Shown: in pieces, positions 26,231 through 35,686 of the stretch | How positions within the stretch are numbered: the stretch's first letter is position 1 | Layout of the letters: the number at the start of each line of letters is the position of its first letter | Source of the DNA: Bacillus vallismortis | GTDB taxonomy: Bacteria > Bacillota > Bacilli > Bacillales > Bacillaceae | Length of the DNA stretch: 64,000 bases | Assembly: GCF_040784915.1 (NCBI RefSeq) | Contig: NZ_CP160797.1 | Span: forward strand, 697,001-761,000 | Direction: 5' to 3' | Notes under the pieces: generated by a model | The model's database searches: none | What the model was told of the DNA's origin: nothing | What the model saw: the letters and a program-made list of their open reading frames with translations, nothing else | Made by a program: the position numbers and the translations under genes

Positions 26231-27224
26231 AGATATTAAAGCAATTTTTGATGAAGATAAGGTTTTGGCAGAAGCTGCCGTTATATATGGATTTACTAGA
26301 GATCAAGTACAGTTTTTAGCGGATGCGGAAAACTATGTGTATGAGTTTGCCAAAGACAATGAATCTTATATTTTAAAGATTACACACACGATTCGCCGGT
26401 CGCCGGATTATATAATGGGAGAGATGGAATGGCTCCACCATCTTGCTGAAGGCGGGCTTTCAGTCGCCAAACCAATTCCGTCGTTAACCGGTAAAGATGT
26501 TGAGGAAGTGCCGGACGGAAACGGCGGAGCATTTTTATTGAGAGTCTATGAAAAGGCGCCGGGTCATAAAGTAGACGAATCGGAGTGGAACGAAACCCTA
26601 TTTTTCGAGCTTGGCAGATATACAGGGAAGATGCACAGCCTGACAAAAAGCTATAAACTGAGCAATCCTAGATTTAAAAGACAGGAGTGGGATGAAGAAG
26701 AGCAATTAAAGCTCAGAAAATATGTTCCCGAAGATCAGACAAAGGTTTTTCAAGAGGCGGACGATTTAATGAATGAGTTGCGTCAATTGCCAAAAAACCG
26801 TGACAGCTACGGCCTTGTTCACGCAGATCTTCACCATGGTAATTTTAACTGGGATCATGGTAAGATCACTACATTTGATTTTGATGATATTGGGTACAAC
26901 TGGTTTGTGAATGATATCAGCATTCTCCTTTACAATGTCCTATGGTATCCAGTCGTCCCATATGAAAATAAAGCAGCCTTTACAGAAGAATTTATGACGC
27001 ATTTTATAAAGGGATACAGGGAGGAAAATGAAATTGCCGCCGAGTGGCTCAAGAAAATCCCGGATTTCCTCCGTCTGCGCCATATGCTGATTTATGGATT
27101 GCTGCATCAAATGTTTGACCTTGATTCAATAGGAGAAGAAGAAAAAGAAATGCTTAAGGGATTCAGAAACGATATCGAAAATCAAACGCCGATAACCGAA
27201 TTTGACTTTTCGAAGTTAGCGTAA
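26223..27224 (+). CDS. yerI: Aminoglycoside phosphotransferase-fold kinase YerI
   Basis: 333 residues, APH/choline kinase/homoserine kinase-like fold. Catalytic loop GLVHADLHHGNFNW and metal-binding TFDFDDIGYNW are intact. ATG 26223 with GAGGGAGAATCAGC upstream, overlapping the stop of the NRPS carrier fragment, so translation may be coupled. Small-molecule kinase, substrate unknown; the fused arrangement suggests it may once have been a tailoring kinase, but that is inference. Confidence 0.85.
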   Translation: MHKDIKAIFDEDKVLAEAAVIYGFTRDQVQFLADAENYVYEFAKDNESYILKITHTIRRSPDYIMGEMEWLHHLAEGGLSVAKPIPSLTGKDVEEVPDGNGGAFLLRVYEKAPGHKVDESEWNETLFFELGRYTGKMHSLTKSYKLSNPRFKRQEWDEEEQLKLRKYVPEDQTKVFQEADDLMNELRQLPKNRDSYGLVHADLHHGNFNWDHGKITTFDFDDIGYNWFVNDISILLYNVLWYPVVPYENKAAFTEEFMTHFIKGYREENEIAAEWLKKIPDFLRLRHMLIYGLLHQMFDLDSIGEEEKEMLKGFRNDIENQTPITEFDFSKLA

Positions 27225-27249
27225 GAAATTTGCGCCGATCCCCTTATTA

Positions 27250-27279
27250 AAAAACTCCGGCTGTGAGCCGGAGTTTTTT
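27250..27279. terminator. Bidirectional terminator between yerI and the phosphatase
   Basis: AAAAACTCCGGC-TGTGA-GCCGGAGTTTTTT, symmetric, between convergent genes. Confidence 0.93.
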
Positions 27280-28657
27280 ATATTTGTTCTAAAATAGCAA
27301 AAATGTTTTTCGCCTGCTGCGTATTGTCGATGAGCCCCTTCCATTTTCCCTTTCCCGGTCCGTAAGCATAAACCGGTACGTCTTCACCGGTGTGGGCTAA
27401 CGTTGTCCAGCCTGAAAAAGACCGTTTATCAAAAATCAATTGAATGCTTTTTTGGACAGCAGCTGTATTTGATTGTGAGGCTGCGTTTTTCACCTGATTT
27501 ATCTCATTTTCCGTTAGCTTCATATTAATATAAGTGCTAAGCACCTTCTCGGCATCTTGGCCTTCAGCGATCTTCTCTGCCATATAGCCCGGCGTTTTTT
27601 TAGCGGCGATGATTAGGGAAGGATCCCATTTATAGCCGGTCTCGCGCGTCATTCCCTCTGCACCGTAAGAGAAACCGCCTGTAGAGTGATCAGCTGTAAT
27701 AATAACCAGTGTTTCTTTATCTTTTTTCGCAAAATCCAGAGCAGCTTGAACAGCTTTCTCGAAATCTTCCATTTCGCTCAGAGCGCCCACCACGTCATTT
27801 TCGTGGGCTGCATTGTCTATATTGCTTCCTTCCAGAAGCATAAAAAAACCGTTTTCGTTCTTCTGTAACTGGGTGAGTGCCGCTTCTGTCATGTCTTTTA
27901 GAGAAGGTGTGCTGTTCTCTCTGTCAATCGCTTTATCTAATTCAACTTCTCCAAACAGTCCGAGCAGCTTATCGTGCTGGTTTTTTTTCAAGTCTTGCTT
28001 TGTGTTCACATAATGATAGCCGTCTTTTTGGAATTCTTCAGCAAGATTTCGGTCTTTGCGAATGAAATATTTCGCTCCGCCTCCGAGTAAAACATCAACC
28101 TTATGAGAACCATTAATACGTTCATCATAGAATTGGTCCGCAATTTCAGTGTAGTTTTTCCGTGAGACGTTATGTACACCGAAAGCAGCGGGGGTGGCGT
28201 CGGTTAAGTCCGAAGTCACGACGAAGCCGACGGACATCTTGTTCTCTTTGGCAGCTTCTGTTACGCTTTTGAGCTGCTGATGTTTGTTGTCTACTGCAAT
28301 CGCATCATTATATGTTTTCGTTCCGGTTGCCATGGCGGTTGCAGCAGCCGAAGAATCAGTAATATTGTCTCTGGGATCGTTAGGATGTGTCATCTGCATG
28401 CCTGTTAAATAAGGGTCCCATGCTGTTTGGACGGGGGTATTCAGCTTTTCGCTTTTTAATGTCCTATAGCTGTTAATCATCGGCATACCCATTCCATCTC
28501 CGATGATTAAGATCACATTTTTAGGGTTCTTGCTGCTTGTCTTAGATGATTGAGAATGAGGAGAGGATATGAATTCTGTTATGGCGAAAACACTTAAGAA
28601 AGCAGTCAAAATGAGGGTGACAGTTACTGTAAAACGCGCTTTGGTAATAAGAAACAT
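27278..28657 (-). CDS. Secreted alkaline phosphatase (PhoA/PhoB family)
   Basis: 459 residues. N-terminal signal or anchor segment (TVTVTLILTAFLSVFAI). Metal and catalytic motifs: LIIGDGMGMP, TDSSAAATAMATG (nucleophile Ser), ITADHSTGG, AHTGEDVPVYAYGPG. Phosphomonoesterase outside the membrane. Similar to but clearly distinct from B. subtilis PhoA and PhoB as I recall them. The ribosome site AAGGGAG abuts the ATG with no spacer, so the true start may be a few codons downstream at a non-ATG codon. No clear PhoP box seen upstream. Confidence 0.88.
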   Translation of the reverse strand: MFLITKARFTVTVTLILTAFLSVFAITEFISSPHSQSSKTSSKNPKNVILIIGDGMGMPMINSYRTLKSEKLNTPVQTAWDPYLTGMQMTHPNDPRDNITDSSAAATAMATGTKTYNDAIAVDNKHQQLKSVTEAAKENKMSVGFVVTSDLTDATPAAFGVHNVSRKNYTEIADQFYDERINGSHKVDVLLGGGAKYFIRKDRNLAEEFQKDGYHYVNTKQDLKKNQHDKLLGLFGEVELDKAIDRENSTPSLKDMTEAALTQLQKNENGFFMLLEGSNIDNAAHENDVVGALSEMEDFEKAVQAALDFAKKDKETLVIITADHSTGGFSYGAEGMTRETGYKWDPSLIIAAKKTPGYMAEKIAEGQDAEKVLSTYINMKLTENEINQVKNAASQSNTAAVQKSIQLIFDKRSFSGWTTLAHTGEDVPVYAYGPGKGKWKGLIDNTQQAKNIFAILEQI

Positions 28658-28736
28658 CTCCCTTGTTATATTTATTTACTAATATGTATTTTATTTGAAA
28701 ATGATAGAGACTTCAATGCTTTTTTCGATAACAGCG

Positions 28737-28770
28737 AAAAGCCAATAGGGAATCTAACCCCATTGGCTTT
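28737..28770 (-). terminator. Terminator of sapB
   Basis: GCCAATGGGG / CCCTATTGGC stem followed on the minus strand by TTTT; directly after the sapB stop. Confidence 0.88.
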
Positions 28771-29468
28771 TACAATGTATCACATTTTACGCCGACTACG
28801 CCTTCAATGTCTTTAATGTCATAGTAGACATCGGTCGTGTACCTGTTTTTATGAACGCGGACCTTGACTTCCATGATTGGAAATTCCTTTTCACCCAGGT
28901 CATCGATCCGGACGGAGTGCGTTTTAATATCTTTTCTTTTCATTTCTTTTAAAATATCTGTCATTTTGTCTTTATCCGAAAGCGACATTCTGATGCGGAT
29001 GTCTTTTTCCTGCAGGCGGTCGGGACCGATTTTTCTGATCGCCCATGGTAAAAATTCCACGCTGATCAGGATGAACAGAAGACTGGCAAAGGCTTCTTTA
29101 TAAAACCCGGCTCCGGTTGCCAGCCCAAGCCCCGCTGCACCCCAGATCATAGCTGATGTTGTCAGGCCGGAAATGACGTCGTTGCTTTTCCGCAAGATGA
29201 CACCGGCACCGATAAATCCGACGCCGGAGATAATTTGGGCCGGGAGACGCAGCGGGTCCATCATAATGCGATAGTATTTAGGGAAATGATATGCCGCATT
29301 AATACTGACGATCGTGAGCATGCATGAGCTGACGGCGATAACGATACAGGTTTTTAATCCGAGCGGCTTATTTTTTAATTCGCGCTCAAGCCCGATGACC
29401 ATGCCAATCAATGTGGCAATGCCCAATTTTAATAAAATATCAGGATCAATATACCAGCTCAACAGCAA
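28770..29468 (-). CDS. sapB: MgtC/SapB-family membrane protein
   Basis: 232 residues: four or five N-terminal hydrophobic segments with the family motif IGMVIGLERELKNKPLGLKT and GVGFIGAGVILR, then a cytosolic C-terminal ACT-like domain (about 150-232). MgtC relatives modulate Mg2+/phosphate homeostasis. In B. subtilis the sapB name comes from mutations that allow alkaline phosphatase synthesis during sporulation; here the gene is immediately next to an alkaline phosphatase gene, separated by a terminator. Confidence 0.88.
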   Translation of the reverse strand: MLLSWYIDPDILLKLGIATLIGMVIGLERELKNKPLGLKTCIVIAVSSCMLTIVSINAAYHFPKYYRIMMDPLRLPAQIISGVGFIGAGVILRKSNDVISGLTTSAMIWGAAGLGLATGAGFYKEAFASLLFILISVEFLPWAIRKIGPDRLQEKDIRIRMSLSDKDKMTDILKEMKRKDIKTHSVRIDDLGEKEFPIMEVKVRVHKNRYTTDVYYDIKDIEGVVGVKCDTL

Positions 29469-29537
29469 CTTCCCCCTTCTCTAAGGTGTTTTTAAATAAA
29501 TATGATTTTCTCACAGTATTTATAGCAAAACAAGAGC

Positions 29538-29568
29538 ACAAAAGCCACCAAGCGGTGCTTGATGGCTT
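29538..29568 (-). terminator. Terminator of opuE
   Basis: GCCATCAAGC-ACC-GCTTGGTGGC then TTTTGTG on the minus strand. Confidence 0.88.
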
Positions 29569-29573
29569 ATTGC

Positions 29574-31052
29574 TTACTTTTTGCGTTTTAACAGCTTTTC
29601 CATGACACCGAATAATCGATACGAGGCTTTTGCAGGACGTTTCGTGATCAAGCTGCCGATAATACCCGCGATCATACTCAGGAAAAATCCAGGTATCATT
29701 TCATAGAGGCCTGTAGAGTCAGCTAAACCAGTTGTAATCCAAATTAATACTGTCGCAGCTCCGACAACCATGGCTGAAAGAGCGCCCCATTCAGTCATCC
29801 GTTTCCAATACAGACTCAGAAGAATGGCAGGCCCGAAAGCAGAACCGAATCCGGCCCACGCATACCCAACTAAATCAAGAATCGTACTGCTCGGATTCAA
29901 GGACATCAGAATCGCAATGACCGCGATAATGAGCACTGACAGACGGCCGGTCATGACCAATTCTTTATCTGATGCTTCACGTCTGAAAAATGTCCGGTAT
30001 AAATCCTCTGTCATGGCGCTCGCTGTGACCAGAAGCTGAGAAGAGATCGAACTCATAATCGCTGCTAAAATAGCAGACAGCAAAAATCCCGTAATCAATG
30101 GATGGAACAATATTTTAGAAAAAATAATGAAAATCGTTTCAGGATCACTTACAACTACTCCGAATTTATGTGCGTAAGCCACACCGACCAAACCCGTTAA
30201 AGTTGAACCGAGAATGGAGATCACCATCCAGCTCATCCCGATTCTGCGCGCGGGTTTTAAATCTTTGATATGCTTAATCGCCATAAAACGGATGATGATA
30301 TGAGGCTGACCATAGTAGCCTAAACCCCAGGCCAAATAAGAAATAATGCTAATGACGCTCGCGCCTTTAAAAATATCCAATAGCTTCGGGTCCACGGCTG
30401 AAATCTCATGTAAAGCAGGAGAGACGCCGCCCAGCTGGGTAAAAGCAACGATCGGCACAAGCACTAGTGCTGCAAACATGATCGCACCCTGTACAAAGTC
30501 AGTCAGACTGACAGCAAGGAAACCGCCAAACAGTGTGTATAACACGACAACGCCCGCAGTCAGCAGGAGTCCAAGTGTATAATCGGCTCCAAAAGCAGAT
30601 TCAAATAATCTTCCGCCTGATACCATACCAGAAGACGTATACAATGTGAAAAAGATCATAATGATCAAAGCTGATACAATTTTAAGCACTGATGAAGAAT
30701 GCTGGAATCTTTTATCAAAGAAATCGGGAATTGTAATCGCGTCATCCGCCGCTTCCGTATACGCTCTAAGACGCGGAGCCAAAAGAAGATAATTCGAATA
30801 CGCGCCGATTGTCAAGCCGAGTGCAAGCCATAATGTCGACAAACCTGTGGCGAACATGGCCCCCGGAATTCCCATCAGCATCCATCCGCTCATATCCGCC
30901 GCACCGGCAGACAAAGCAGTGACAAACGGGCCGAGTCCTCTTCCCCCAAGCATGTAATCGTTGATATCAGTTGTTTTCCTAAATGAATACCAGCCGATTA
31001 ACAGCATGGCAGTAAAGTAAATTCCTAACGATATAATAATTTCAATACTCAC
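29574..31052 (-). CDS. opuE: Osmoregulated proline:Na+ symporter OpuE
   Basis: 492 residues, sodium:solute symporter family with about 13 membrane segments; opening GIYFTAMLLIGWYSFRKT, and GRGLGPFVTALSAGAADMSGW as in PutP/OpuE. Takes up proline as an osmoprotectant. GTG start at 31052 after GAGAGGG. A sigma-B-like promoter upstream fits the known dual sigA/sigB control of opuE. Confidence 0.93.
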   Translation of the reverse strand: MSIEIIISLGIYFTAMLLIGWYSFRKTTDINDYMLGGRGLGPFVTALSAGAADMSGWMLMGIPGAMFATGLSTLWLALGLTIGAYSNYLLLAPRLRAYTEAADDAITIPDFFDKRFQHSSSVLKIVSALIIMIFFTLYTSSGMVSGGRLFESAFGADYTLGLLLTAGVVVLYTLFGGFLAVSLTDFVQGAIMFAALVLVPIVAFTQLGGVSPALHEISAVDPKLLDIFKGASVISIISYLAWGLGYYGQPHIIIRFMAIKHIKDLKPARRIGMSWMVISILGSTLTGLVGVAYAHKFGVVVSDPETIFIIFSKILFHPLITGFLLSAILAAIMSSISSQLLVTASAMTEDLYRTFFRREASDKELVMTGRLSVLIIAVIAILMSLNPSSTILDLVGYAWAGFGSAFGPAILLSLYWKRMTEWGALSAMVVGAATVLIWITTGLADSTGLYEMIPGFFLSMIAGIIGSLITKRPAKASYRLFGVMEKLLKRKK

Positions 31053-31170
31053 GTTTTACCCTCTCTTCAATCCTATAAATGTGACATCACCTCTCCAATT
31101 GATGGTGCCAGTTAAGTCTGGCGCAAGTGTGACCTATTTTGGTGCACTTGTTAACTTAACCTAACAAAGT

Positions 31171-31196
31171 ATTCCCGGCCATTCAAGCGATGAAAC
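31171..31196 (-). promoter_or_regulatory. Sigma-B-type promoter of opuE
   Basis: On the minus strand GTTTCA, 14-base spacer, GGGAAT, close to the sigma-B consensus. Lies in the 397-base gap between opuE and gatC, which otherwise holds only AT-rich leader sequence and the gatC promoter. Confidence 0.7.
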
Positions 31197-31375
31197 TTTC
31201 AGCAGCAGTAAGAAATACCGCTGAAAACCTAGAAGGGACTAAGAGATAAAGCGCTTTCATAAATGAATAAAATTAAAAATATTCAGAAAAATATTTTGTT
31301 TCTCCTTCGTCTCTTTTTAGTATAAAATATATGAGGTATTGTCTCGAAAACACAGGCCTGTTCCAAGGCGTTTTG

Positions 31376-31405
31376 TTGCTTTAAAGGGCTTGTTTTTGAT
31401 ATGAT
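31376..31405 (+). promoter_or_regulatory. Sigma-A-type promoter of gatCAB
   Basis: TTGCTT, 18-base spacer, TATGAT, 45 bases upstream of gatC. Confidence 0.6.
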
Positions 31406-31449
31406 CAGTATTATATGACTTAACGGAGAAATATGTGGAGGTGGACCAG

Positions 31450-31740
31450 ATGTCACGAATTTCAATAGAAGAAGTAAAGCACGTTGCGCACCTTGCGAGA
31501 CTTGCGATTACAGAAGAAGAAGCAAAAATGTTCACTGAACAGCTTGACAGCATCATTTCATTTGCCGAGGAGCTTAATGAGGTTAACACAGACAATGTAG
31601 AGCCTACAACTCACGTGCTTCAAATGAAAAATGTCATGAGAGAAGATGAAGCGGGTAAAGGCCTTCCGGTTGAGGACGTTATGAAAAATGCGCCTGACCA
31701 TAAAGACGGCTATATTCGTGTGCCATCAATTCTGGACTAA
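31450..31740 (+). CDS. gatC: Asp/Glu-tRNA amidotransferase subunit C
   Basis: 96 residues. Small subunit wrapping GatA and GatB, which convert Glu-tRNA(Gln) to Gln-tRNA(Gln) in bacteria lacking glutaminyl-tRNA synthetase. ATG 31450 follows GGAGGTG with correct spacing; the product starts [18 protein letters not shown] as usual. AAGGAGG for gatA overlaps the stop region. Confidence 0.96.
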   Translation: MSRISIEEVKHVAHLARLAITEEEAKMFTEQLDSIISFAEELNEVNTDNVEPTTHVLQMKNVMREDEAGKGLPVEDVMKNAPDHKDGYIRVPSILD

Positions 31741-31755
31741 AGGAGGGACACAAGA

Positions 31756-33213
31756 ATGTCATTATTTGACCATAAAATCACAGAATTAAAACAGCTCATA
31801 CATAAAAAAGAGATTAAGATTTCTGATCTGGTTGACGAATCTTATAAACGCATCCAAGCGGTTGATGATAAGGTACAAGCCTTTTTGGCATTAGATGAAG
31901 AAAAAGCGCGAGCGTACGCCAAGGAGCTTGATGAAGCGGTTGACGGCCGTTCTGAGCACGGTCTTCTTTTTGGTATGCCGATCGGCGTAAAAGATAATAT
32001 CGTAACAAAAGGGCTGCGCACAACATGCTCGAGCAAAATTCTCGAAAACTTTGATCCGATTTACGATGCTACTGTTGTTCAGCGCCTTCAAGATGCTGAA
32101 GCAGTCACAATCGGAAAATTGAACATGGACGAATTCGCCATGGGCTCATCTACCGAAAACTCAGCTTACAAGCTGACGAAAAACCCTTGGAACTTGGATA
32201 CAGTTCCCGGCGGTTCAAGCGGCGGTTCAGCGGCTGCGGTTGCTGCGGGAGAAGTTCCGTTTTCTCTTGGATCTGACACAGGCGGCTCCATCCGCCAGCC
32301 GGCATCCTTCTGCGGCGTTGTCGGATTAAAGCCAACATACGGACGTGTACCCCGTTACGGATTGGTCGCATTTGCGTCTTCATTAGACCAAATCGGGCCG
32401 ATTACTCGCACGGTTGAGGACAACGCATTTTTGCTTCAAGCGATTTCCGGCGCAGACAAAATGGACGCTACAAGCGCAAATGTGGATGTTCCTGATTTTC
32501 TTTCTTCATTAACTGGCGATATTAAAGGACTGAAAATCGCGGTTCCGAAAGAATATCTAGGTGAAGGTGTCGGCAAAGAAGCGAGAGAATCTGTTCTTGC
32601 CGCGCTGAAAGTTCTTGAAGGCCTCGGCGCTACATGGGAAGAAGTGTCTCTTCCGCACAGCAAATATGCGCTTGCGACATATTACCTGCTGTCATCATCT
32701 GAAGCGTCAGCCAACCTTGCACGCTTTGACGGCATCCGCTACGGCTACCGCACAGACAACGCGGACAACCTGATCGACCTTTACAAGCAAACGCGCGCTG
32801 AAGGTTTCGGAAATGAAGTCAAACGCCGCATCATGCTTGGAACGTTCGCTTTAAGCTCAGGCTACTACGATGCGTACTACAAAAAGGCGCAAAAAGTGCG
32901 TACGTTGATTAAGAAAGACTTCGAAGACGTATTTGAGAAATATGATGTGATTGTCGGACCGACGACACCGACACCTGCGTTTAAAATCGGTGAAAACACA
33001 AAAGATCCGCTCACAATGTACGCAAACGATATCTTAACGATTCCGGTCAACCTTGCCGGCGTACCGGGAATCAGCGTGCCATGCGGTTTAGCAGACGGAC
33101 TTCCGCTCGGCCTGCAAATCATCGGAAAACACTTTGATGAAAGCACTGTATACCGCGTTGCTCATGCTTTTGAACAAGCGACAGACCATCATAAAGCAAA
33201 ACCTGAACTGTAA
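31756..33213 (+). CDS. gatA: Glutamyl-tRNA(Gln) amidotransferase subunit A
   Basis: 485 residues, amidase-signature enzyme releasing ammonia from glutamine. Catalytic Lys in GVKDNI, the Gly/Ser-rich [24 protein letters not shown] stretch with the cis-Ser and nucleophile Ser (TGGSIRQPA) intact. AAAGGAGGG before ATG; 15 bases after gatC, 13 before gatB. Confidence 0.96.
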   Translation: MSLFDHKITELKQLIHKKEIKISDLVDESYKRIQAVDDKVQAFLALDEEKARAYAKELDEAVDGRSEHGLLFGMPIGVKDNIVTKGLRTTCSSKILENFDPIYDATVVQRLQDAEAVTIGKLNMDEFAMGSSTENSAYKLTKNPWNLDTVPGGSSGGSAAAVAAGEVPFSLGSDTGGSIRQPASFCGVVGLKPTYGRVPRYGLVAFASSLDQIGPITRTVEDNAFLLQAISGADKMDATSANVDVPDFLSSLTGDIKGLKIAVPKEYLGEGVGKEARESVLAALKVLEGLGATWEEVSLPHSKYALATYYLLSSSEASANLARFDGIRYGYRTDNADNLIDLYKQTRAEGFGNEVKRRIMLGTFALSSGYYDAYYKKAQKVRTLIKKDFEDVFEKYDVIVGPTTPTPAFKIGENTKDPLTMYANDILTIPVNLAGVPGISVPCGLADGLPLGLQIIGKHFDESTVYRVAHAFEQATDHHKAKPEL

Positions 33214-33226
33214 GGGGTGAAAAGAA

Positions 33227-34657
33227 TTGAACTTTGAAACGGTAATCGGACTTGAAGTCCACGTCGAGTTAAAAACAAAATCAAAAATTTTCTCAAGCTC
33301 TCCAACGCCATTCGGCGCGGAGGCGAATACACAGACAAGCGTCATTGACCTCGGATACCCGGGCGTCCTGCCTGTTCTGAACAAAGAAGCCGTTGAATTC
33401 GCAATGAAAGCCGCTATGGCGCTCAACTGTGAGGTCGCAACGGATACGAAGTTTGACCGCAAAAACTATTTCTATCCGGACAACCCGAAAGCGTACCAAA
33501 TTTCTCAATTTGATAAGCCAATCGGCGAAAACGGCTGGATCGAAATTGAAGTCGACGGAAAAACAAAACGCATCGGTATCACACGTCTTCACCTTGAAGA
33601 AGATGCCGGAAAACTGACGCATACAGGAGACGGCTATTCTCTTGTTGACTACAACCGCCAGGGAACGCCGCTAGTTGAGATCGTATCAGAGCCGGATATC
33701 CGCACGCCGGAAGAAGCGTACGCGTACCTGGAAAAGCTGAAGTCCATCATCCAATACACAGGCGTTTCTGACTGTAAAATGGAAGAAGGCTCGCTTCGCT
33801 GTGATGCCAATATCTCCCTTCGTCCGATCGGCCAAGAGGAATTCGGCACAAAAACAGAATTGAAAAACTTGAACTCCTTCGCGTTTGTTCAAAAAGGCCT
33901 TGAGCATGAAGAAAAACGCCAGGAGCAGGTTCTTCTCTCCGGCGGCGTCATCCAGCAGGAAACACGCCGTTACGACGAAGCAACGAAGAAAACCATTCTT
34001 ATGCGTGTCAAAGAGGGATCTGACGATTACCGTTACTTCCCGGAGCCAGACCTTGTCGAGCTCTACATTGACGATGAGTGGAAGGAGCGCGTAAAAGCAA
34101 GCATTCCTGAGCTTCCGGATGAGCGCCGCAAGCGTTACATTGAAGAGCTTGGCTTGCCTGCATATGACGCGATGGTTCTGACGCTGACAAAAGAAATGGC
34201 TGATTTCTTTGAAGAAACCGTTCAAAACGGCGCTGAAGTTAAACAAGCGTCTAACTGGCTGATGGGTGAAGTATCAGCTTATCTGAACGCTGAGCAAAAA
34301 GAGCTTGCCGACGTTGCGCTGACACCTGAAGGCCTTGCCGGCATGATCAAATTGATTGAAAAAGGAACCATTTCTTCTAAGATCGCGAAGAAAGTGTTTA
34401 AGGAATTGATTGAAAAAGGCGGCGACGCTGAGAAGATTGTCAAAGAGAAAGGCCTCGTTCAGATTTCTGACGAAGGCGTGCTTCTGAAGCTTGTCACAGA
34501 GGCGCTTGACAACAATCCTCAATCAATCGAAGACTTTAAAAACGGGAAAGACCGTGCGATCGGCTTCCTTGTCGGACAGATTATGAAAGCGTCCAAAGGA
34601 CAAGCCAACCCGCCGATGGTCAACAAAATCCTGCTTGAAGAAATTAAAAAACGCTAA
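33227..34657 (+). CDS. gatB: Asp/Glu-tRNA(Asn/Gln) amidotransferase subunit B
   Basis: 476 residues, kinase and transamidase subunit that binds the mischarged tRNA. N-terminal [33 protein letters not shown] and YRYFPEPDL motifs; C-terminal YqeY-like tail domain from about residue 330. TTG start at 33227 after AAGGGGTGAAAAG. Terminator follows. Confidence 0.96.
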   Translation: MNFETVIGLEVHVELKTKSKIFSSSPTPFGAEANTQTSVIDLGYPGVLPVLNKEAVEFAMKAAMALNCEVATDTKFDRKNYFYPDNPKAYQISQFDKPIGENGWIEIEVDGKTKRIGITRLHLEEDAGKLTHTGDGYSLVDYNRQGTPLVEIVSEPDIRTPEEAYAYLEKLKSIIQYTGVSDCKMEEGSLRCDANISLRPIGQEEFGTKTELKNLNSFAFVQKGLEHEEKRQEQVLLSGGVIQQETRRYDEATKKTILMRVKEGSDDYRYFPEPDLVELYIDDEWKERVKASIPELPDERRKRYIEELGLPAYDAMVLTLTKEMADFFEETVQNGAEVKQASNWLMGEVSAYLNAEQKELADVALTPEGLAGMIKLIEKGTISSKIAKKVFKELIEKGGDAEKIVKEKGLVQISDEGVLLKLVTEALDNNPQSIEDFKNGKDRAIGFLVGQIMKASKGQANPPMVNKILLEEIKKR

Positions 34658-34660
34658 TAT

Positions 34661-34702
34661 AAAAAAAGCAGCCTGCCTCTTGAGAGAGGGGGCTGCTTTT
34701 TT
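34661..34702 (+). terminator. Terminator after gatB
   Basis: AAGCAGCC ... GGCTGCTTTTTT hairpin with a purine/pyrimidine-rich inner stem; also just beyond the stop of the convergent yerO. Confidence 0.9.
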
Positions 34703-34706
34703 ATGG

Positions 34707-35555
34707 TCAAATGGAGATGAAGACAGAGATCAGAGTCCGAAGCTTTTCAACTTCTTTGTCGGTGGTCCCGGTTAAATTGGACAGCATGCCTTTCATAATC
34801 GGCTTGCGCGGTTTATCCTGAGACAGTTCTTCCGCGATGACATCAAGCGACACGGTGATATCCTCGGACAGCGTGCTGTTTTCTTTCACTTTCTGAATGT
34901 CCTCAAGCAGCTGTTCTTTGCCCGCGGGCATTAGTCTGAAAATGTCTTTTGGCACAATCGGATTGAGAGTTGAACGACTCAGTCCCTGTACAAGGTCATC
35001 CAGTCTTTCGATGATAAAGGCTGAGATTTCTTCTGCATCGATGCTGAGCTCACCGTTAAATATCATGACATTCATATAGGAATGCACAATGCCTCTTGCC
35101 ATGATGGAAAGGTCTGCGACGTACCGTTCGATTCCCTCGCCATAAGACGCCAGCAAGGCGTTCCGGTACAGTTTATCCGTCTCCGCGGTTATTTTGTAAA
35201 AGTATTGCTTGATCTCTTGATTCTCCGGAATGATATTTTCGGTAAGCAAAAGAACAATAAAATCTCTATGATCCCGGAAATCTTCAAATTGAGCGCCGAT
35301 TTGCTTTTTCAGCACTTCCTTAGGCGATTTTTCGGCGAGATCCTCTTCTATATGTTTCATTTTTTTCATAGACATGCCGATGTAATATTCGCAGGCTGAT
35401 AACAGCAGCGCTTCTTTCGATTTGAAATGCAAATAAAAAGCGCCCTTCGAGATGCCGCATTCATTGGCGATTTCCTGGATTGTCGTAGCTGTGAATCCTT
35501 TTGTCGCAAATAAATGAATGCTGGTTTTTATGATTCTTTCTTTTTTTTCATTCAT
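34707..35555 (-). CDS. yerO: TetR-family repressor YerO
   Basis: 282 residues. N-terminal HTH: IIKTSIHLFATKGFTATTIQ and GISKGAFYLHFKSKEALL (residues about 5-50), C-terminal ligand-binding helices. ATG 35555 is chosen because the protein then begins MNEKKERII, with AAGGGGAAG upstream; the frame extends 36 codons further without a ribosome site. Divergent from the RND pump swrC, which it presumably represses; a palindrome lies at the swrC start site. Confidence 0.9.
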   Translation of the reverse strand: MNEKKERIIKTSIHLFATKGFTATTIQEIANECGISKGAFYLHFKSKEALLLSACEYYIGMSMKKMKHIEEDLAEKSPKEVLKKQIGAQFEDFRDHRDFIVLLLTENIIPENQEIKQYFYKITAETDKLYRNALLASYGEGIERYVADLSIMARGIVHSYMNVMIFNGELSIDAEEISAFIIERLDDLVQGLSRSTLNPIVPKDIFRLMPAGKEQLLEDIQKVKENSTLSEDITVSLDVIAEELSQDKPRKPIMKGMLSNLTGTTDKEVEKLRTLISVFISI

Positions 35556-35618
35556 GACGTGCTTCCCCTTAATCCTTGAAAAATTTAGTAAAATTTTCTG
35601 GTATATGAGTTGACGTTG

Positions 35619-35647
35619 TTGCAATATAACGTTTAGTATTATATAGA
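35619..35647 (+). promoter_or_regulatory. Sigma-A-type promoter of swrC
   Basis: TTGCAA, 17-base spacer, TATAGA, 40 bases upstream of the swrC start. Confidence 0.68.
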
Positions 35648-35648
35648 A

Positions 35649-35662
35649 TGACCAGTCAGTCA
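35649..35662. promoter_or_regulatory. Probable YerO operator at the swrC transcription start
   Basis: TGACCAGTCAGTCA is a near-palindrome (TGAC ... GTCA) of the kind bound by AcrR/QacR-like TetR proteins, and it covers the +1 region of the swrC promoter. Binding by YerO is inferred from position. Confidence 0.55.
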
Positions 35663-35686
35663 ATAAAAAATGTAATGGAGGATATG

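Noticed and set aside
33686..34246. 186-codon minus-strand frame inside gatB
   Set aside because: Shadow of gatB, no ribosome site or recognisable domain.
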